Shown here one piece after another: positions 16,636-23,701 of a stretch of DNA of 64,000 nucleotides (position 1 is its first letter; each line of letters starts with the position of its first letter). Under the pieces are notes generated by a model. That model saw only the letters and a list, made by a program, of their open reading frames with translations. It made no database searches and was not told the DNA's origin. Both the position numbers and the translations under genes were made by a program. This stretch comes from Phaeobacter italicus (GTDB lineage: Bacteria; Pseudomonadota; Alphaproteobacteria; Rhodobacterales; Rhodobacteraceae), in NCBI RefSeq assembly GCF_001258055.1, contig NZ_CVRM01000034.1:1-64000 (forward strand), written 5' to 3'.

Positions 16636-17584
16636 TGTGGAACCTCAACAGGTTGTTCCGATCAAAGTCTAGCCGGCTGATGGGTGGTTTTGATTTTAGC
16701 GCCGTGTGTGGGCGGTGCCAATTGTAGAGGTGGGTCCAGACCGGCAGATCGGCGGCGCGGTCGTCTGAGGTCTGATAGACTCGGGCGTAGGCCCATTCAC
16801 GCAGAGCAGTCTGGATGAACCTCTCGGCTTTTCCGTTGGTTTTGGGCGTGTAGGGTTTGGTGCGGATGTGGCGGATGCCAAGCTCGGCACAGGCGGCCTT
16901 GAAAGCATGAGATTTGTAGCACGACCCATTGTCTGTCATCACCCGCGCAACCTTCACCCCGATGGACGCATACCAGGCCACCGCCGCATTCAGGTGCGCC
17001 ACCGCGCTCACCGCCTTTTCGTCGGGATGGACCTGGGTGAAGGCCAGGCGCGAGGCGTCATCGACACAGACATGCACATGTTCCCAGCCGATCCCTCGGC
17101 TGTTCGACTGGCCTGTCCTGTCGCCCGTGATGCGGTGCCCGGCGCGCTCAAACTTGCCAAGACGCTTGATATCGAGGTGGATCATGTCGCCGGGATGATC
17201 GCGTTCATACCGGCGTACAGGCTCGGCAGGCTCCAGATCGCGTAGCCGCGAAAGGCCCGCCCTGCGCAGAACCCGGCTGACCGTCGCCGCCGAAACGCCG
17301 GTCCTTGCCGCAATATGTGCCCCGGTAAGACGCTGACGGCGCAAGGCGATGATCCGGTCTGCCACGTCATCAGGCGTAGGATTGCGCAGAGAATAAGGGC
17401 GTGAACTGCGATCCTGCAAACCTTCGCGCCCCTCCTGTTCATACCGCCGCCACCACTTCGTGGCCGTCTTGGCAGAGCAGCCGCAGATCGCCCCAGCCTG
17501 CGCAAAACTCATCCCGCATGCAATCATCCCCACTAGCCGCTCTCGACCCAATGGCGTCAGTCTGGCATTCTTGTGCACGTTCAT
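16631..17584 (-). CDS. IS481 family transposase
   Basis: A 317-residue DDE transposase. The N-terminal helix-turn-helix (ACGMSFAQAGAICGCSAKTA) is followed by the rve catalytic core: Asp in MIHLDIKRLG, Asp in VMTDNGSCYKS and Glu in NGKAERFIQ. The start at 17584 (MNVHKNARLTPLGRERLV) is the family-typical one; the frame continues to 17650 without support. The stop codon TAG is formed by the CTAG of the left target duplication, as in other IS481 members. The frame is intact, so the element may still be active. Confidence 0.93.
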   Translation of the reverse strand: MNVHKNARLTPLGRERLVGMIACGMSFAQAGAICGCSAKTATKWWRRYEQEGREGLQDRSSRPYSLRNPTPDDVADRIIALRRQRLTGAHIAARTGVSAATVSRVLRRAGLSRLRDLEPAEPVRRYERDHPGDMIHLDIKRLGKFERAGHRITGDRTGQSNSRGIGWEHVHVCVDDASRLAFTQVHPDEKAVSAVAHLNAAVAWYASIGVKVARVMTDNGSCYKSHAFKAACAELGIRHIRTKPYTPKTNGKAERFIQTALREWAYARVYQTSDDRAADLPVWTHLYNWHRPHTALKSKPPISRLDFDRNNLLRFHI

Positions 17585-17667
17585 TCGATCCCTCCGAACA
17601 AGGTTGGTGCTTGGTAACTCCAACCAACTCGGTCTGGATCGAATGGACAACCTGCTGAAAGCTCACA
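16636..17667 (-). mobile_element. Complete IS481-type insertion sequence
   Basis: The ends are inverted: the left end begins TGTGGAACCTCAACAGGTTG at 16636, and the right end read on the minus strand begins TGTGAGCTTTCAGCAGGTTG at 17667. Both are flanked by GCTAGA. The 1032-bp element holds one intact transposase gene and sits in the gap between the GlxA-type regulator and the creatinase gene. Confidence 0.92.
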
Positions 17668-17673
17668 GCTAGA
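17668..17673. repeat. IS481 target site duplication, right copy
   Basis: GCTAGA, identical to 16630-16635. Identity of both copies suggests a fairly recent insertion. Confidence 0.85.
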
Positions 17674-17676
17674 GCC

Positions 17677-17704
17677 GGTATGAGCAGCTGTAGCCGCTCA
17701 TACC
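17677..17704. terminator. Hairpin between convergent genes, probable terminator
   Basis: GGTATGAGC at 17677-17685 and GCTCATACC at 17696-17704 pair perfectly around a 10-nt loop, 16 bp past the creatinase stop. No T-run follows on either strand, so factor-dependent termination or RNA protection is as likely as intrinsic termination. It would have served both the regulator and creatinase genes before the IS arrived. Confidence 0.5.
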
Positions 17705-17719
17705 TTGGATCAGGACTGT

Positions 17720-18952
17720 TTACCCGACGACGTTGTGCTCCGGTCCGTAGGGGAAACCGGTGATGTTCTCGTTACCGTCTTCGGTGATGACCAGAATGTC
17801 ATGCTCGCGGTAGCCGCCTGCGCCGGGCTGGCCATCAGGAATCGTCAGCATTGGCTCCATCGAGATCACCATCCCCGGTTCAAGCACAGTGTCGATATCT
17901 TCCCGCAGCTCAAGCCCTGCCTCACGGCCATAGTAATGCGACAGAACGCCAAAGGAATGGCCATATCCAAAGGTCCGGTACTGCAGCATGTCGCGCTCCG
18001 CAAAGAAGTCGTTGATCTTGTGCGTGACCTCGGCGCAGGACACACCCGGCTTGAGCAAGCTCATTCCGTATTCATGGGCAGCGACATTCGCTCCCCAGAC
18101 CTTGAGGCTGGCCGGATCCACCTCCTCGACGAAAAGTGTGCGCTCGAGCGCCGTGTAGTAGCCCGAGATCATCGGGAAGGTATTGAGGCTGAGGATGTCA
18201 CCGCGCTCTAGTTTGCGGCAGGTCACAGGGTTGTGCGCGCCATCGGTGTTAATGCCAGACTGGAACCAGACCCATGTGTCGCGGATTTCAGAATCTGGGA
18301 ACCGTTTGGAAATCTCCAATTCCATCGCATCGCGTCCGGCCATGGCAACGTCGATCTCGCGCGCTCCGGTTTTGATCGCGTCCTTGATGGCATATCCACC
18401 AACGTCCGCTGTCGCGGCACCTGCTCGGATCAGTTCGATCTCTGCCTCAGATTTGTGCATGCGCAACCGCATGGTTGTCGGCGCGATGTCTTTCTTGACA
18501 GAGGGTGCCAGGAATTCATCCATCAAGCCCAGTTGTGTATAGGAAATGTGATCCCCTTCGAATCCGACTACCTTACCGGACCCCGTCACAGACTGGATCG
18601 CACGCCAATAGTTGTTCCGCTGCCAATCAGTGTAGGTGATGTTGTCACCATAGCCACGACGCCAGGGCTGTGCCGCGTCGATGCCTGCGCTGAACGTGAC
18701 GGTTTCGGTCGCTGTGACCACCTGAGCGTAAGGCCGACCAAACGCACAATACAAAAAGCCCGAGTAGTAGGAGACGTTGTGCATTGAGGTTAACACGCAG
18801 GCATCAATGCCCTCATCGGCCATGACCGCACGCAGCTTGGTCAAGCGTGCTTCATATTCGGCGTCGGCAAAAGGCAGCACCTTTTCGCCTTGGTGAAAAC
18901 GGTAAAAATCTGGGCGCTGTCCTGCAACGCCAAACTCGGATATTCCGGACAT
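17720..18952 (-). CDS. Creatinase (creatine amidinohydrolase)
   Basis: A 410-residue M24 pita-bread enzyme that hydrolyses creatine to sarcosine and urea. It matches Pseudomonas creatinase over most of its length: FLYCAFGRPYAQVVT, ITYTDWQRNNYW, FQSGINTDGAHNPVT, LQYRTFGYGHSFG, SHYYGREAGLELREDIDT, GAGGYREHDIL and ENITGFPYGPEHN. The catalytic His of the family is His240 here. The metal ligands of aminopeptidases in this fold are not expected. AGGAG precedes the start. It is convergent with the GlxA-type regulator, separated by the IS481 element. Urea could feed the urease operon at 25-30 kb. No creatininase gene was seen. Confidence 0.9.
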   Translation of the reverse strand: MSGISEFGVAGQRPDFYRFHQGEKVLPFADAEYEARLTKLRAVMADEGIDACVLTSMHNVSYYSGFLYCAFGRPYAQVVTATETVTFSAGIDAAQPWRRGYGDNITYTDWQRNNYWRAIQSVTGSGKVVGFEGDHISYTQLGLMDEFLAPSVKKDIAPTTMRLRMHKSEAEIELIRAGAATADVGGYAIKDAIKTGAREIDVAMAGRDAMELEISKRFPDSEIRDTWVWFQSGINTDGAHNPVTCRKLERGDILSLNTFPMISGYYTALERTLFVEEVDPASLKVWGANVAAHEYGMSLLKPGVSCAEVTHKINDFFAERDMLQYRTFGYGHSFGVLSHYYGREAGLELREDIDTVLEPGMVISMEPMLTIPDGQPGAGGYREHDILVITEDGNENITGFPYGPEHNVVG

Positions 18953-19388
18953 CGGTATACTCCTGTTCAGGCCGAGTGTGACGAGGAGGAGCGTGCTTCA
19001 TACCGGTTGCACCTTCCCTCACCACAAGAGCGGCAAAGCAAGATCCCGGCGTTCAGGATGGTTGGATAGGGATGCTCTAATCGGAATTCGGTTAGTGACG
19101 ACGCCATCGTCAATCCCATGGTGCACTAATAGACAAAAAGCATCGCCCAATCAAGAATGTTCACCGCCGAACTTCTGAAAAGACGCAAGCTGTTAGCTGA
19201 CTTTGGACGCGTCCTCTTGCACGCTCACCCTGACGACGACGGGAACGTCCCACAACCCTGCGGATTCGACCAAACCCAGATTTTGCAGCCGCAGGGAACA
19301 GCCGCAATGCCCGCTTCGACCGCAGCATCCGTGACTATGGGTTCGCATTTCGTTTTCGACGTCGCGTGATCTCAGATCTCTTATGATC
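18953..19388. other. Upstream region of creatinase and gene-free gap
   Basis: About 440 bases hold the creatinase promoter region at the left. A short frame at 19157-19369 has no homology signal or ribosome site that I recognise. Nothing else is supported. Confidence 0.4.
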
Positions 19389-19414
19389 TGGCGAACGGTA
19401 AGCACCGTTCGCCA
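19389..19414 (-). terminator. Hairpin downstream of the compact integrase gene
   Basis: TGGCGAACGGT at 19389-19399 and ACCGTTCGCCA at 19404-19414 form a perfect 11-bp stem with loop AAGC, 7 bp past the integrase stop. There is little T-run on the minus-strand side (GATCATAAG), so it may be a weak intrinsic terminator. Confidence 0.6.
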
Positions 19415-19421
19415 ACATTGC

Positions 19422-20054
19422 TTAGATATCGATGCGCTCCGCAATACTCAGAGCATCTTCCAACTCAACGCCTAAATATCGCACCGTACTGTCAACTTTT
19501 GTGTGACCAAGCAGAAGCTGCACCGCGCGAAGGTTGCCAGTCTTGCGATATATCTCGGCAGCTTTGGTCCGACGGAGCGAATGAGTGCCGTAACCGCTGG
19601 GTTCCAGTCCAATTGCAGTCACCCAATCACGAACAAGTCGAGCATATTGCCGCGCGGAGATGTGAGGTCGGTCATGAAATCGGCTGGGAAACACGAAAAG
19701 GCGGCCGATCATTTCAGGCGATCTAACCCAAGCAGTAACCGTTTCTCTCGTGTTTTCAGTCAGTTCAAACCGAACCGGCTGATTGGTTTTGCTTTGGATC
19801 ACCGACACTCGTTCGCGAACGCGATCATCTCTGACCAAATCGGTCACGGCGAGTTTGACTAAGTCGCACCCTCGCAACTTGCTATCAATCGCGACGTTGA
19901 ACAGCGCGAGGTCGCGAAGGTAGCCTGCAATCTCGAGCCGAGCGCGGATTGCCCAAACTTGTTTGGGAAACAGCGGCCGTTTCTGGCCGATTATCCGCCC
20001 TTTGTTCCAAGCTTTGCGTTTTGGGGTGACTGCGGGAAGTTGGACTCGTGGCAT
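19422..20054 (-). CDS. Compact tyrosine recombinase (site-specific integrase)
   Basis: A 210-residue protein consisting of little more than the catalytic domain of tyrosine recombinases. Expected residues are visible: Arg in SKLRGCDLVKL, Lys in SKTNQPVRFE, the HxxR box GTHSLRRTKA, His in LLGHTKVD and the nucleophile in TVRYLGVE. The N-terminal DNA-arm domain is reduced to about 40 residues. The start at 20054 is set by GGAGGG 7 bp upstream. A perfect 13-bp inverted repeat lies at 20083-20111 in front of it and a hairpin follows it. Standalone small integrases like this occur on plasmids and islands. Confidence 0.85.
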   Translation of the reverse strand: MPRVQLPAVTPKRKAWNKGRIIGQKRPLFPKQVWAIRARLEIAGYLRDLALFNVAIDSKLRGCDLVKLAVTDLVRDDRVRERVSVIQSKTNQPVRFELTENTRETVTAWVRSPEMIGRLFVFPSRFHDRPHISARQYARLVRDWVTAIGLEPSGYGTHSLRRTKAAEIYRKTGNLRAVQLLLGHTKVDSTVRYLGVELEDALSIAERIDI

Positions 20055-20082
20055 AACATGCCCTCCAATCCTCCCTCCAAAC

Positions 20083-20111
20083 CCAGACGTCAGCGCCGCG
20101 CTGACGTCTGG
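20083..20111. promoter_or_regulatory. Perfect 13-bp inverted repeat upstream of the integrase
   Basis: CCAGACGTCAGCG at 20083-20095 and CGCTGACGTCTGG at 20099-20111 with a 3-nt spacer CCG, starting 29 bp upstream of the integrase start. It could be a recombinase core site, an operator, or a leader hairpin that limits integrase translation. Position and symmetry are seen; the role is inferred. Confidence 0.55.
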
Positions 20112-20391
20112 AGCATAGCATCGGGTCGACACGCTGTAGCCCATCGATGGTGTTTAGCTTTTTTGCCTTGGTTTTTTGACGTGGGAAGCTCCGCGACCTG
20201 ATCCTTGAATGCCACACCAAAGCTCCAGATTGCGCGAATGGCTGCTTCTTACACCGTGTTGCAGCATCAAAACCTTCGCCAATGCAGCACAATCCGTGCT
20301 GCGAGCGCACGCAGCACAAAATAAGGACTTCCGGTGTGGGCTCTTTTCTGCCGTTAGCTGCGTTTTGCACCAAGGTCCGCACTGAGTATCG
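20112..20391. other. Gap between integrase and HNH nuclease genes
   Basis: About 280 bases without a gene. The sequences CTGCCGTTAG (20348-20357) and AAGGTCCGC (20372-20380) recur in the gaps at 478 and 5489, pointing to decayed dispersed repeat material. Confidence 0.35.
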
Positions 20392-21291
20392 TTAATGCTT
20401 GAAACAGTTCTCTCTGTGCCAGGTTACAAACTCAGTCCTTGGCCGGTTGGCGAGGCGGTCCGGCACCAAGATCTTGCCGGATGAGTTGATCATCGATGTC
20501 ACGGCTTCGATGTCATTGCTTTGGCGGGAAACCAGAATAGTCAGGTCGTCGGCTAATCCAACGAGGCCCCGATCAAACATCCAATGCGCGGTTCCGGACA
20601 GGGCGAGACCGTTGCTGACAATGTCGGGGCCGTCATGCTCTACAGGTCTGATATGAGCGGCTTCCACTTCGGCACGGCCGCCGCCATTGATCAGACGTAA
20701 ACCAGTGATGGCGCAGCGCTCGCCGTAGGCGCGCAGGACGTTCTTTCTGAAATTTCGATCGCGAACCGCGCGGTTGGTCAGCTGGTTGACGCGTTCCCGT
20801 GCAGGCAGGTGTTGGAAAGGTGTTTGAGCATCTTGAAACCCAGGCATTTGCATCATGCCGCCTACGCGAGGCAGGATGCCCTCATCTCGTCCAAGTCCAC
20901 GTTCGACTATTCGGGCAAAGTCTTCAGCTGAAAGGGCTCTTACCGCAGCTTGCGCGCGTCCAGATATCTTGCCTTGATCGTTCAGCAATCCTCTTTCGAT
21001 GATCGAATTCTCGTCCCGGAATGAAACTGGGTCGCCGAAATCAAGATACGTTCCCGGCTCAATCACGGCCAAGAACATGTCCGGTTTCCTAGGATCCGGA
21101 ATGATCTCCTGGACCATAGCGACAGCAAAATAGCCTTTGGTCTCTTTGACCTTGCTTGGCTCCAGGTAGACGATCCAATCCCCTTCGCACTGTTGGGCGC
21201 GAGAGAGGTATTGCTTGGGAAACTGATACCGCTCCGAGGGAATATCGTCGTAGATCGAGTCGCTGCGGTGGATGAAGACGCCGAAAGCCAT
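20392..21291 (-). CDS. HNH restriction-type endonuclease with N-terminal PUA-like domain
   Basis: A 299-residue protein. The C-terminal half is an HNH_2-type nuclease: YGERCAITGLRL, VEAAHIRPVEHDGPD and NGLALSGTAHWMFDRGLVGL, with the catalytic His in AAHIRP. The N-terminal 100 residues (HRSDSIYDDIPSERYQFP, GDWIVYLEP, YFAVAMVQEI) look like the PUA-like recognition domain found in nucleases thought to read modified bases; this part is a family-level impression. It is the last of three closely spaced minus-strand genes: XRE regulator, small membrane protein, nuclease, with 4-bp gaps. It sits between two integrase genes, the usual place for a phage-defence cassette. Confidence 0.78.
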   Translation of the reverse strand: MAFGVFIHRSDSIYDDIPSERYQFPKQYLSRAQQCEGDWIVYLEPSKVKETKGYFAVAMVQEIIPDPRKPDMFLAVIEPGTYLDFGDPVSFRDENSIIERGLLNDQGKISGRAQAAVRALSAEDFARIVERGLGRDEGILPRVGGMMQMPGFQDAQTPFQHLPARERVNQLTNRAVRDRNFRKNVLRAYGERCAITGLRLINGGGRAEVEAAHIRPVEHDGPDIVSNGLALSGTAHWMFDRGLVGLADDLTILVSRQSNDIEAVTSMINSSGKILVPDRLANRPRTEFVTWHRENCFKH

Positions 21292-21295
21292 CGGT

Positions 21296-21592
21296 TCACC
21301 CGCGTTGGAGACGTTCCAGTTTTCGATCGGCCGCGCGAAGGGTCAGCACCGCGCCTGTCAAAAATGGAAGTGCAAAGCCAGCCGCAGCGATGGCAAAAAT
21401 CATGATGGCGGCCAAAACCGAGTATTCGGCGGTCTGTTGTGCCAGTGATAGTCGACCCAAGCCAATCAGGAAGAACACGCTGGTTCCCAGGAAGATCAGG
21501 TAAAGCGGCCCGAAGGGTTCGATCACCTCACGGCGAGTGCGCTCCAAGACCGAATGCCGCAACATGTTCCAGCGTTTGCTTGCCTTGTTCAC
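21296..21592 (-). CDS. Small two-helix membrane protein in the HNH cassette
   Basis: A 98-residue protein with a basic N-terminus, two hydrophobic helices (about residues 29-48 and 55-83) and a charged C-terminal tail RAADRKLERLQRG. The start is GTG at 21592, inside the 4-bp gap from the preceding XRE gene, and its stop lies 4 bp before the HNH gene start. Such tight packing argues for co-translation. I do not recognise a family. By position it could be a membrane effector or anchor of the nuclease system. Confidence 0.6.
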   Translation of the reverse strand: MNKASKRWNMLRHSVLERTRREVIEPFGPLYLIFLGTSVFFLIGLGRLSLAQQTAEYSVLAAIMIFAIAAAGFALPFLTGAVLTLRAADRKLERLQRG

Positions 21593-21596
21593 CAGA

Positions 21597-22019
21597 TTAC
21601 TCCCTTACCAACTCGATCCATGTGTGCACGTCATCATCCGTCACTTCACGACCTTCGACATGCGATTGATACCAGCGCGCGACAATGGCCCCGCGCTTTT
21701 CGCTTTTGATTCTTATGCCCTCATCGGTGAGGTGCTTATCCAGCGAGCTTTCGATGTGTTTGAGCGCCTCGAAATCATGCCCAGCCCGAATGGATTTGGT
21801 GCCGAGTAGCAGCCAGGGCACGTCCACCTCGAACCGCTCACCCATCGCGACCAAGGCTTCTACAGGCATTCCGCGCTGGCCCTTTTCGTAGCTGTGATAC
21901 GCGCGGGGTGAGACGCCGATAGCTTCCGCCATGGCCGCTTGTGAGAAGCCGATTTCATTGCGAGCAATGGTGAGACGAGCACCCATTGCAGCAAAAAGAT
22001 CAGCATGTTTCTGCGGCAT
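21597..22019 (-). CDS. XRE family helix-turn-helix regulator
   Basis: A 140-residue protein with an XRE/Cro helix-turn-helix at about residues 10-65 (ARLTIARNEIGFSQAAMAEAI, then SYEKGQRGMPVEALVAMGE) and a C-terminal helical part of unknown role. The start at 22019 (MPQKHADLF) is preferred over the frame back to 22133, which crosses the operator-like region. It heads the three-gene minus-strand cassette and is divergent from the excisionase-integrase pair. It probably represses one or both promoters through repeated TTCG/CGAA elements at 22041-22078. Confidence 0.82.
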   Translation of the reverse strand: MPQKHADLFAAMGARLTIARNEIGFSQAAMAEAIGVSPRAYHSYEKGQRGMPVEALVAMGERFEVDVPWLLLGTKSIRAGHDFEALKHIESSLDKHLTDEGIRIKSEKRGAIVARWYQSHVEGREVTDDDVHTWIELVRE

Positions 22020-22040
22020 CGAAATTTTCCAATTGACTAC

Positions 22041-22078
22041 TTCGTCGAAATTCGCGAACTTTGCAAAAAATGACGAAC
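22041..22078. promoter_or_regulatory. Candidate XRE operator array in divergent promoter
   Basis: TTCGTCGAA (22041-22049), the palindrome TTCGCGAA (22051-22058) and TGACGAACA (22071-22079) lie within 40 bp directly upstream of the XRE gene. The CGAA half-site repeats suit autorepression by the XRE protein and control of the divergent excisionase-integrase genes. Confidence 0.4.
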
Positions 22079-22174
22079 ATTTACTGTTAATCACATCTGA
22101 CCACGTCAGAAGGTGCAGAACAAGCGATTCCATGCGTGTCGCCGATTCAACTTAAGCGGACAAGGACAACTGAA

Positions 22175-22522
22175 ATGGCAGAGACCAACTATTCAGACAG
22201 CTCTCAGATCCTGGGGCTCGGGAAAACGCCCGCGCAGTGGGTCGAAGTTATGGCCGGGATGGGGATCGATATTTCAGAACGCACGTTGCGTGAGCGGGCA
22301 AACGAGACGGGCGCATTTTACCGCCTTGGGCGGACCATGCTGATCACGCCCGCGCAGATCGACACGATTTTTGAAGGAGGCCAGTCATGCCGCTCCAAAT
22401 TTATAAGAGGGGCCGCGTCTATTGGGCCAAGGGGTGGATCGAATACAACGGCAGGCCAATCGCCGGCCCATACCGGCGAAGCACTAAGGCATCTACAGAA
22501 GAGGGTGCACGGGACTGGATAA
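22175..22522 (+). CDS. Excisionase-like small DNA-binding protein
   Basis: A 115-residue reading frame whose first 70 residues look like a small MerR/Xis-type winged-helix protein (WVEVMAGMGIDISERTLRERA, then GAFYRLGRTMLITPAQIDTIFEGG). The remaining 46 residues are read out of frame through the start of the integrase gene and lack a recognisable domain. AAGGACAACTGAA precedes the ATG. The 136-bp overlap with the integrase is unusual. The role in element excision is inferred from size, helix-turn-helix character and position directly before the integrase. Confidence 0.65.
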   Translation: MAETNYSDSSQILGLGKTPAQWVEVMAGMGIDISERTLRERANETGAFYRLGRTMLITPAQIDTIFEGGQSCRSKFIRGAASIGPRGGSNTTAGQSPAHTGEALRHLQKRVHGTG

Positions 22523-23481
22523 ACCATGAGACCGAACGCCAAATTCGACGCTATGTCGTGGGCGACGAACCGAGCAAGACGTTCTCTGATGCAATCATGC
22601 TCTACAACGCGTCCCCCAAAGCAGCGAAGCAGTTGATCCCGATTGTCGAAGCAATCGGTGACTTGTCGCTCGGTGCGATATCTGGCGCACTATTGAAGAG
22701 CCTTGGGCCGAAACTGAAACCCAAAGCGTCGACCGATACTTGGTGGCGCGAAATCGTGACGCCCGCGAGTGCGGTGATCAACAATGCGCACGAATTGGAA
22801 GGCACACCTCTGATCCGCGTAAAGCCTTATGATAAATTCGAGCGGATCGCGCAGGACAAGCGGCGCGGGAAGCTTAGCCGTGTAGAGCGCACGCCAGCTG
22901 ACAAGGAATGGATCGAAGCCTTTTGCGGTGCTGCTGATCCGTACAATGCCGCGCTGGTCCGTTTCATGTTTGAGACGGCTGCAAGGATTGATCAGGCCGT
23001 ATCGCTGGAGCCGGATGACCTTCGGCCGCACGAGAACAAAGTCCGAGTGAAGGCGCAGAAGGGCCACCCAGAAAGCTGGATCACTGTCTCACCTCAGATG
23101 ATGGACGAGCTTCTCGCGTTGCTGCCCAAACGCCCCAAGAACCGCAAGACCGGCAAGCTGATGAAAGCGCGCATCTTCGGCTATGGCAGCTCGACAGGTT
23201 ACAACACGCGCTGGAAGACAATCTGCAAGCGGGCGGGCATCCCGTACCTTTCTGCGCACCCAGCCGGACGGCACGGGTTCTTCACTGAATTAGTCGTCCG
23301 GCAGGGCGTCGATCCCGTCACCGCGGCCAAGGCTGGCCGCTGGTCAGACCCTAATTTGCCCATGCGCATCTATGCCCACGCCGAGACCGATGAGGCTGAC
23401 ATTAGGGCCCGTTTTCGTACAAACCACGTACAGGATGACGCTGTACAAACACCCAACTCTAAGAAATCACAAAAGGAATAG
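22387..23481 (+). CDS. Tyrosine integrase of the tRNA-Arg island
   Basis: A 364-residue phage-type integrase. An N-terminal arm-binding part (LQIYKRGRVYWAKGWIEYNG) precedes a core domain and the catalytic domain with ARIDQAV (first Arg), SAHPAGRHGF (second Arg box), AGRWSD and the Tyr in MRIYAHAE. The first His of the box is one residue further from the Arg than usual. AAGGAGG is 6 bp before the ATG. The gene ends 16 bp before the first bases of a tRNA-Arg(CCT) 3' half, the classic place for the attachment site. It should insert the island into that tRNA gene. Confidence 0.9.
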   Translation: MPLQIYKRGRVYWAKGWIEYNGRPIAGPYRRSTKASTEEGARDWINHETERQIRRYVVGDEPSKTFSDAIMLYNASPKAAKQLIPIVEAIGDLSLGAISGALLKSLGPKLKPKASTDTWWREIVTPASAVINNAHELEGTPLIRVKPYDKFERIAQDKRRGKLSRVERTPADKEWIEAFCGAADPYNAALVRFMFETAARIDQAVSLEPDDLRPHENKVRVKAQKGHPESWITVSPQMMDELLALLPKRPKNRKTGKLMKARIFGYGSSTGYNTRWKTICKRAGIPYLSAHPAGRHGFFTELVVRQGVDPVTAAKAGRWSDPNLPMRIYAHAETDEADIRARFRTNHVQDDAVQTPNSKKSQKE

Positions 23482-23497
23482 CGCTATGAACGCATCC

Positions 23498-23543
23498 CTC
23501 CTAAGGGGCAGGTTGCAGGTTCGAATCCTGCCGGGGTCGCCAG
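23498..23543 (+). repeat. Attachment site: 3' half of tRNA-Arg(CCT)
   Basis: The anticodon loop CTCCTAA with anticodon CCT at 23501-23503, a T-arm GCAGG-TTCGAAT-CCTGC and the 3' end CGGGGTCGCCA ending at 23543 are intact. The 5' half is missing: upstream bases are the end of the integrase gene and do not supply the GACCCCG needed for the acceptor stem. This is what integration into a tRNA gene leaves at the distal end of an island. The intact tRNA should lie at the other end, outside the window. Confidence 0.8.
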
Positions 23544-23641
23544 AGGGTTGGCGTTTTTCCTACAGTCCTTTGTATCGCGTCCCACGGGGGGCGCTGGCGG
23601 TTCTGCGTCGGGTTTACAGATTTTCGGGTTGCCGGACTGAA

Positions 23642-23679
23642 AAAGGCCCGACTGACGGTGTGGGGTCAGACGGGCCTTT
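23642..23679. terminator. Bidirectional terminator
   Basis: AAAGGCCCG-A-CTGAC at 23642-23656 pairs with GTCAG-A-CGGGCCTTT at 23665-23679. The stem has 14 pairs with A-rich and T-rich edges, so it can act on the minus-strand gene ending at 23702 and on anything reading out of the island. Confidence 0.8.
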
Positions 23680-23701
23680 GGATGTTGCAGTCAGCGCCAG
23701 A

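Noticed and set aside
19157-19369. 70-codon frame upstream of the creatinase gene
   Set aside because: No ribosome site, homology or conserved pattern was recognised.
23468-23543. Complete tRNA gene at the island edge
   Set aside because: The acceptor stem 5' strand and D-arm do not exist in the bases upstream; only the 3' half folds.
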